DNA of 64,000 nt from Capsaspora owczarzaki ATCC 30864 (Eukaryota > Opisthokonta > Filasterea). Shown here piece by piece: positions 56,307 through 64,000 of this stretch. Every line of letters begins with the position of its first letter. Position 1 is the stretch's first letter. Under the pieces are notes generated by a model. That model did no database searches, was not told the origin of the DNA, and was given only the letters and a program-made list of their open reading frames with translations. A program made the position numbers and the translations under genes. The stretch spans positions 288,631 to 352,630 of the forward strand of contig NW_011887301.1 in the NCBI RefSeq assembly GCF_000151315.2, in the 5' to 3' direction.

Positions 56307-57908
56307 ATGCAAATCTCGACGCCGGTCGCCCTGTCCGCACGCGACAAGTGGTTTGCGCTCGCCATGTACGCGCTGCTCTGGTTTGTCGCGGCGCCGCTTT
56401 CCTTGTGAGTTCTGTCCATGACATGCTTCCCCCCTTTTCCTGTGTCAATCAATCAATTCAATGCAATGAGTGCGATTGCTCCAACCACCGCTCCACCGTG
56501 CCTCACTTCAGTCGAACCATTGGCCTTTTGTTCATTCTGGATGTGTGCACTTTTGCGAGGTGGACTGATGTCCCACTGATTTCTCATTCTCACTGATTCT
56601 CGTCGCTACACCCCCCCCCGCTTCATTCATTCATGCAGCGTCCTTGTGCTCCTTGCGTGGTGGGTCGCCGATTTGACAGGTGTTCTTGTGCTCGTGCTGC
56701 TCTACCTGCCATTCCGCCTCGACGGCGCAAGCACGCGCGCAGCAGGCCGCATGTCCAAATGGTAACTGACAGTGTCGCTGTGTGTGTCTGTGTGTCTGCG
56801 TGTGTGTCTGCGTGTACAGTGCCGTTTATGATTAGCAGCGCGTTTCGCATTGGGGTCGAAATTTCAATATGGGATCACATTACGACGATTGTTATCAGGA
56901 ATTCTTGAAACAGAAAGACTCATCTTGAAGAAAATCACACGTGTGATGATGATGGCAAATGCATGTCGACAACAGGTTTACAGAGCATCGCGTTGCAAAG
57001 CTGTGGGCGGCGTACTTTCCAATGCGACTGGCAGTGACCGCTCCGTTGCCAGTGGACAAGGGACAACGATACATTATGGCATTGTATCCGCACGGCACAA
57101 TCCCACTGCATGCACAACTGGCCTTGCTGTTTGATGGCTGCGATCGCTCCAAGTTGTTACCAGGTACGGCCCACTTTTGGCCCGCGTACCCACAGCACCA
57201 ACACCCCCCGTCACTCGCTCACTAACATGAACATTCTCTCCTCGTTCCAGGACTGGATTTGCGCGTGCTCTCTGTCTCACCCAACTTTCTGCTGCCGTTC
57301 TGGCGGGAAATGTAACGCAATGAGCGGCTTGTCAAATTTTTCCAAGTTCCCTTGTTGTCCCTCCTTGTTGCTCATGTCGCACTTTATTCTTAAACAGCTT
57401 CCTGGCATCGGGTGCAGTTGAAGCTAGTGCGCATGTTGCAACCGCAGTGCTCGAGTCGGGGAGAAGCGTGCTCGTGCTACCGGGCGGCGTGGCCGAAATG
57501 CTAAAGTCGCGACCTGGCCCCGCTTACGGCATTATCGCCAAGCACCGGAAGGGCTATGTTCGCCTTGCACTGGAACAAGGTGCCGCGCTGGTCCCCACGT
57601 TCGCCTTTGGTGCCAACGAGTTTATCTTGCAATCGCGCAATAAAACCCTCAAGGCAATCAACACTTGGATTGCAAAGCGCGCTGCGTGCTTTGTGCCGCT
57701 GTACTATGGACGCTGGAATACGCTCGTTCCGTTTGCTCACCCTGTTACCGTCATCACGGGCACTCCAATCCCTGTGGAGCGTGTCGCATCGCCGACTCAA
57801 GCCCAAGTCGATGCTTTGCATCAGCAGTTCCTCGCCGCGCTCCGTGAGCTTTTCGAGACCCACAAGAGCCAATTCGGCACTCCCAACGACGAGTTGATTT
57901 TCATGTAG
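56307..57908 (+). CDS. DGAT2/MGAT-family acyltransferase
   Basis: Five exons (56307-56404, 56639-56761, 56976-57163, 57251-57311, 57398-57908), 326 residues, the usual length for the family. N-terminal membrane hairpin: KWFALAMYALLWFVAAPLS, then VLVLLAWWVADLTGVLVLVL. The acyltransferase core has YPHGTIPL, where DGAT2 enzymes have HPHG; LPFWREM; LPGGVAEML (compare VVGGAAEAL); RKGYVRLALEQGAALVPTFAFGANE; and a C-terminal GTPIPVERVASPTQAQVDALHQQF. Members transfer acyl groups from acyl-CoA to mono- or diacylglycerol (or wax alcohols, sterols) in the ER and lipid droplets. The acceptor cannot be told from sequence. The histidine of YPHG is kept, so it is probably active. Confidence 0.92.
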
Positions 57909-58137
57909 ATGGCTCGCGTCGTGTCTGCTACTCATCCAACCAAAAGTCTAAACATTGCTTGATTTTTTTGTGTTTTTGTTCGATTTGTGCTTTTTCTCCC
58001 CGGTTTTTGTTGAAAATTTTTACCCCACTTCCATTAAACATTGATTTCTTCATCTGCCTTTTGTTGCCTTGTATTCTACTGTATTGGCCGACCTACGACG
58101 AACGCCAGTCTCCTAATTCATTTGCGCACAGTGTTCA
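57909..58137. other. Short gap before NKAP
   Basis: 229 bases, T-rich from 57960. The leader of NKAP; no gene seen. Confidence 0.4.
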
Positions 58138-60373
<2,236 letters not shown>

Positions 60374-63022
60374 ATGCTGCCCCGGTCGCTGACTCGGCTC
60401 GCTTCGCGCCACAAGTGGTCGCTCGTGTTCGTTCTGGCCATCGTCACCGTGATCGGCGTGTCCATCTTGCCCGTGCGGGAGCAAGCGCCCACACAGCAAC
60501 AGCAACCCGGCGGTTACCGCCTCTTTGCGGCTCCCGAAGACAACCTCGCCAACGCAAACAACGACAACGACAACAAGGATGACAACGGCCTTAACACGGT
60601 GGTCGAGCAGCAGGAGCAGCAGCTGTCGCAGCTCCGGCAGGTCGTCGCCCGTCTCACACAGGAGAACGCGCGCCTCTCACTGAGCAAGGACGAGGCGCTC
60701 GAATCCGTCCAGCTCGCCATTGCCGACGCCGAAGCCGCTGCACGTGCTGCCGAACAGGTCGCCGCAGCAGCCACCCGTGCTGAGGAGGAGGCAGAGCGAC
60801 AACTGGCTGAAGCGAAGGCGGCGGCAGCGGCGTCTGGTCCCAAGGGAGGTGCGACACTGAACAAGGCCGCCGCAGCCCGCGACCCGTCCAAACCGCACCG
60901 CTTTGACGACGACGACAGTGAGGCCGGCACCTACAACCGCGAGGCGACGCCCGAGGAGATTGGCGAGTCCATCCGCGCCGACTGGAAGAGCTTTGCTGCC
61001 ACGCACGGCATTGAACGGACGCTCTCGGACGCCGTCGCCGCTCCCGGCACTGCTGCTGCCACCGCCGCCCGCGACTCTGCCGAGCTCCCCAAGCGCATCC
61101 TCGTCACTGGCGCCGCTGGCTTTGTCGGCTACCACACTTGTAAGGGCGACCGACCTCCCAGTCAAAACGCGCGTGGTGGCGAAAAGTTGCTGTTTCGCCT
61201 TTTTTTTTTTTTTTTTTTTTTTGTTTCCGTTTGGTTCTCGTTTCGGCGTTGCAATTTTCACGTCGGCGTCTTTGCATTCTGCTTGCATGAGCTACGACAG
61301 TGCTGATGGTGTGGTTGTGGAAGCGAAGGCGGCGTCGCAGCGCTTGTTGCGAAGAGAGCAAGCGAATGAAAAAAAAAAAAAGAAAAAAGAAAAAAGAAAA
61401 AAAGAAAAATTAGGAAAAAAAAAAAAGGGCGTTTCATCCCGCCCTATGTCCCGCCCTTGGTTTTCCTCAGTCGTTGAGAAAAAAAAAAAAAAAGGTCGGG
61501 GTCGGGGGTGTGAAACACCCATCGACAGCCCAAGTCGCATGTATCACACAACTGCGTGTGACTTTTGGGCTTGCCATTCAGTAGCCGACGAAAGCGAGCG
61601 GTGGGAAGAGAGCGCTCTGATGGGAGCAAGGGAAAGGAAGCTCACAGTTGGCTTGACACTTTTGAACTGTTGTTGCAGCCATTCACCTCAAGACGCGTGG
61701 TGACTTTGTCTTTGGCCTCGACAACCTCAACTCGTACTATGACCCGCGCCTCAAGGTCGGCCGCATGAATTCCCTAAAGGAACTTGATGTTCGGTGAGTC
61801 ACTGGTGATTATTCACCTGACACATTGTTGGATGACCCAAACATGACCTCTTACCTCTCTTTTTGTTCCTGTTTGTTTCAACAGCGTCATCACTGGTGAT
61901 GTGTGCGACGCGGAACTGCTGCGATCTCTGTTCAGCTCGGTGGACATTACCCACGTCGTTCATCTTGCTGCCCAAGCTGGCGTCCGTTACTCGCTTGATC
62001 ATCCCCTGGCCTACATTCGCGCCAACGTCAAGTGCTTTATTACTTTGCTTGAGGTGTGTGTTTTCCAGCTGTTTGGAAACTCAACAACAGGGGGAAACTT
62101 GCAAAGGACATTGCTGTTAACTCAACTTGACTTGCCCAATTTGCACCCAACAGGTCATCAAGGAGTTCCACACCAAGGAGCGCCCCATCAAGACCGTCTA
62201 CGCTTCCAGGTTTGTTGCACATTTGCTCATCATGCTCTCTGTCAAAGAGCTTTGGCGTGGACTGACCACCTCTCCTCCTATTGCAGCTCTTCAGTGTACG
62301 GCCTCAACACCAAGCAGCCGTTTAGCGAAACCGATCAAGTCGATATGCCCGCCAGCTTGTATGCTGCCACCAAGAAGTCGAACGAAGGCATTGCTCACGT
62401 CTACCACCACCTGCACAAGCTGCCGTTGACTGGTCTTCGCTTCTTCACCGTGTACGGACCGTTCGGTCGCCCGGACATGGCCTACTACAGCTTCACTGCC
62501 TCGATCGTTGCCGACAAGCCCATCACTGTGTACAAGAACGACGATGGCTCGGAAATGATGCGCGATTTCACGTTCGTGTCGGACATTGTTGCCGGCATCA
62601 CCGCTTGCGTGGATCTTGGCGCCGAGCTGGAGGTGTTCAACCTCGGTAACAACAACCCCGAAAAGCTCAGCACCCTCATCAATCTCATTGAGAAGGGCCT
62701 TGGTCGCGAAGCCGAGAAAATCTATGCTCCGATCACTGCAGGTAGGGGGTTTTTTTTTTGGGGGGGGGTGTTCATTTGTGGTCGTGGATGGTTGCACTTG
62801 CACGTTGTCGAACAGGATCTGACTTGGCCGTTGGATGGGGTTTTTCGTTTTTGGAAACCGCTTACAGGTGATGTGCCGTCAACGTTCGCGGACGTCTCGC
62901 ACTCGAAGAAAATGCTGGGGTATGAGCCCAAGGTGTCGTTGGAGAAGGGCATTTCCATCTTCCTTGACTGGTACGCCAAGTTCCACAACCTGGACATTCC
63001 CGGCCTTCAAGTAGCAGAGTGA
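60374..63022 (+). CDS. GAE: UDP-glucuronate 4-epimerase, membrane-anchored (plant GAE-like)
   Basis: Interconverts UDP-glucuronate and UDP-galacturonate. Six exons (60374-61139, 61679-61793, 61885-62053, 62154-62209, 62287-62741, 62868-63022), 571 residues. A basic tail and membrane anchor (WSLVFVLAIVTVIGVSIL) lead to a long Ala/Glu coiled coil (about 75-160), then an extended-SDR domain: NAD loop VTGAAGFVG, GLDNLNSYYDPRLK, VVHLAAQAGVRYSL, SSSVYGLNTKQPFSE, catalytic tyrosine and lysine in LYAATKK, LTGLRFFTVYGPFGRPDMAY, GDVPSTFADVSHSKKMLGY. These blocks match plant GAEs and bacterial Cap1J, including the type II anchor. The coiled coil is longer than in plant enzymes (about 430-440 residues in all). 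UDP-GalA supply suggests a galacturonate-containing surface glycan, which is inference. Intron 1 carries T and A tracts. Confidence 0.95.
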
Positions 63023-63220
63023 TTGGACACTATTGTACTCGTTGTTATTTTTGTTGTTGCATTTGTAATTCAGTACGTTTATTGGAGAGTGGAAAAGCTT
63101 CTAAAGCTCAAAAACCACAAAGAGAAGGAACATGATCACGGGCAAAGAGTCAGGGACAAGGGCAAGGTGTTTAGCTCATTCTTGCAGGAACAAGTTTGGT
63201 GGTCATCTAAGTAGAAGCTG

Positions 63221-63785
63221 TCACTCTTTCTTGACTTGAGACAGAGTAAATGCGAGGGTGCCCGATTGCTGGCTTGAAGACTCGCTCGAATCGCTGTCGA
63301 ACCTGTCGGGCCTGGGGATGACCGGCAGGTCTTCCAATTTGGGCTGGTAGATGACTTGCAGGAATCGTTTGCCCTCATGGAACCCCTCGATAACATCTTC
63401 GATCACGAGTTGAACGGTGACCTCGCCTTCCAGCTCGGTGTGTGCTCCATCCTTGTGGTACACCAGACGGGCGATTCTGAGTCAATTTCAACCGCGTTAG
63501 CATGATCTAGGACCAAACAATCAACCACGAAGCGGAGGGGCGGGGGCTGACTTACCTGTTGCCATCTTTCCAAACTGCTTGGTTTCGAAAAGTCGCATCT
63601 TGTTTCTTTGCGACGGCTGCAATTTCTGCTTCGTTCTCAGGCGCCATGTAGCAGTAGGTCACATGGCTAAGGCCCATCGGAGGCATGGGCCAGTTATTGC
63701 CAAAGATGTTTTGCAGTTTTCTAACCGGTGCAACTCCATCCAGCGTCACGTTCAGCGGACCAAGAACATGGAACTTGCTCGTGTC
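63221..63785 (-). CDS. Partial gene of unknown function, C-terminal exons
   Basis: Two exons can be joined: 63785-63556 and 63476-63221 (phase 2, donor GTAAGT, acceptor CAG). The encoded part begins DTSKFHVLGPLNVTLDGV, continues with NIFGNNWPMPPMGLSHVTYC and ATFRNQAVWKDGNRIARLVYHKDGAH, then EGEVTVQLVIEDVIEGFHEG, and ends in a Ser-rich tail (DSDSSESSSQQSG) before LSQVKKE. Composition, codon use and splice fit say it is a real gene. I do not recognise the family; the alternating hydrophobic pattern suggests a beta-rich domain. More exons must lie upstream, beyond 63786 and probably beyond the window. Convergent with the epimerase gene. Confidence 0.65.
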
Positions 63786-63916
63786 CTGTTAGAGAATCAG
63801 AAAACGATCCAGTCTGCACGTCAGCCACTTCCAAGTCGAGCAGATTGATTTCTCGCCAACCTATTCAATCAGTTACAAGGGATGGTGTCACATTCAAAAG
63901 AATGACGTAATAAAAG

Positions 63917-63958
63917 TTCATGGAAGCCCATGGAAACCCATGGAAGCCCATGGAAGGC
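63917..63958. repeat. Short tandem repeat of catggaagcc
   Basis: Four head-to-tail copies of a 10-base unit with single changes, close to the right edge of the window, in what is probably an intron or the upstream part of the unknown minus-strand gene. Confidence 0.8.
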
Positions 63959-64000
63959 TGCAGAAGCGAAGAGGAAAGAAAAAGTTAAGACGTGTGGAGG

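Overview
This is a stretch of compact eukaryotic nuclear DNA. It holds about two dozen protein genes, mostly with short GT-AG introns (about 70-600 bases, often with long T tracts) and gaps of 0.15-2.6 kb. The gene set mixes animal-type and fungal-type families: AMPK alpha, SREBP, phosphorylase-kinase-gamma-like kinase, NKAP, SFSWAP, a chondroitin GalNAc-transferase-like domain, YAR1. Proteins are rich in Gln, Ser, Ala and His runs. This suits a unicellular relative of animals (filasterean, Capsaspora-like). That placement is my inference (about 0.6), not a database result. I saw no bacterial operons, tRNA, rRNA, CRISPR array or recognisable transposon or virus copy.

Layout. 0.3-7.0 kb: AMPK alpha and ArfGAP2/3 (both +). 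7.9-10.8 kb: an LRR gene built of one-repeat-per-exon cassettes (+). 11.9-16.2 kb: intronless SREBP (+), convergent with a 1,798-residue triple glycosyltransferase (16.5-22.1 kb, -). 22.3-25.4 kb: SFSWAP-like and HGH1 (+). 25.6-26.1 kb: EF-hand protein (-). 26.8-29.2 kb: second LRR cassette gene (+). 29.5-34.4 kb: SEC22 (+), pirin (-), TIM22 (+). 34.7-39.6 kb: PHKG-like kinase with a very long low-complexity N-terminus and at least two apparent frame breaks (-). 41.5-49.6 kb: FKBP12 (-), exostosin-family GT47 (+), YAR1 (+), mitochondrial-type thioesterase (-), second GT47 (-). 49.9-52.0 kb: HSF-type factor (-). 54.6-63.8 kb: PSMD8/Rpn12 (-), DGAT2-family acyltransferase (+), NKAP (+), UDP-glucuronate 4-epimerase (+), and a partial unknown gene (-) running toward the right edge.

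Themes. Lipid and energy control recurs (AMPK, SREBP, DGAT2 family, thioesterase, PHKG-like), as does Golgi traffic and glycan synthesis (ArfGAP2/3, SEC22, two GT47s, the triple glycosyltransferase, a membrane-anchored UDP-sugar epimerase). These genes are interspersed with unrelated housekeeping genes, so I read this as proximity, not a cluster. The most unusual objects are the two LRR cassette genes, whose introns are almost as conserved as their exons, and the GT2 + GT4-like + CSGalNAcT-like fusion. Exon junctions were read by hand. For nearly every multi-exon gene the summed exon lengths come to an exact multiple of three, which supports those models.
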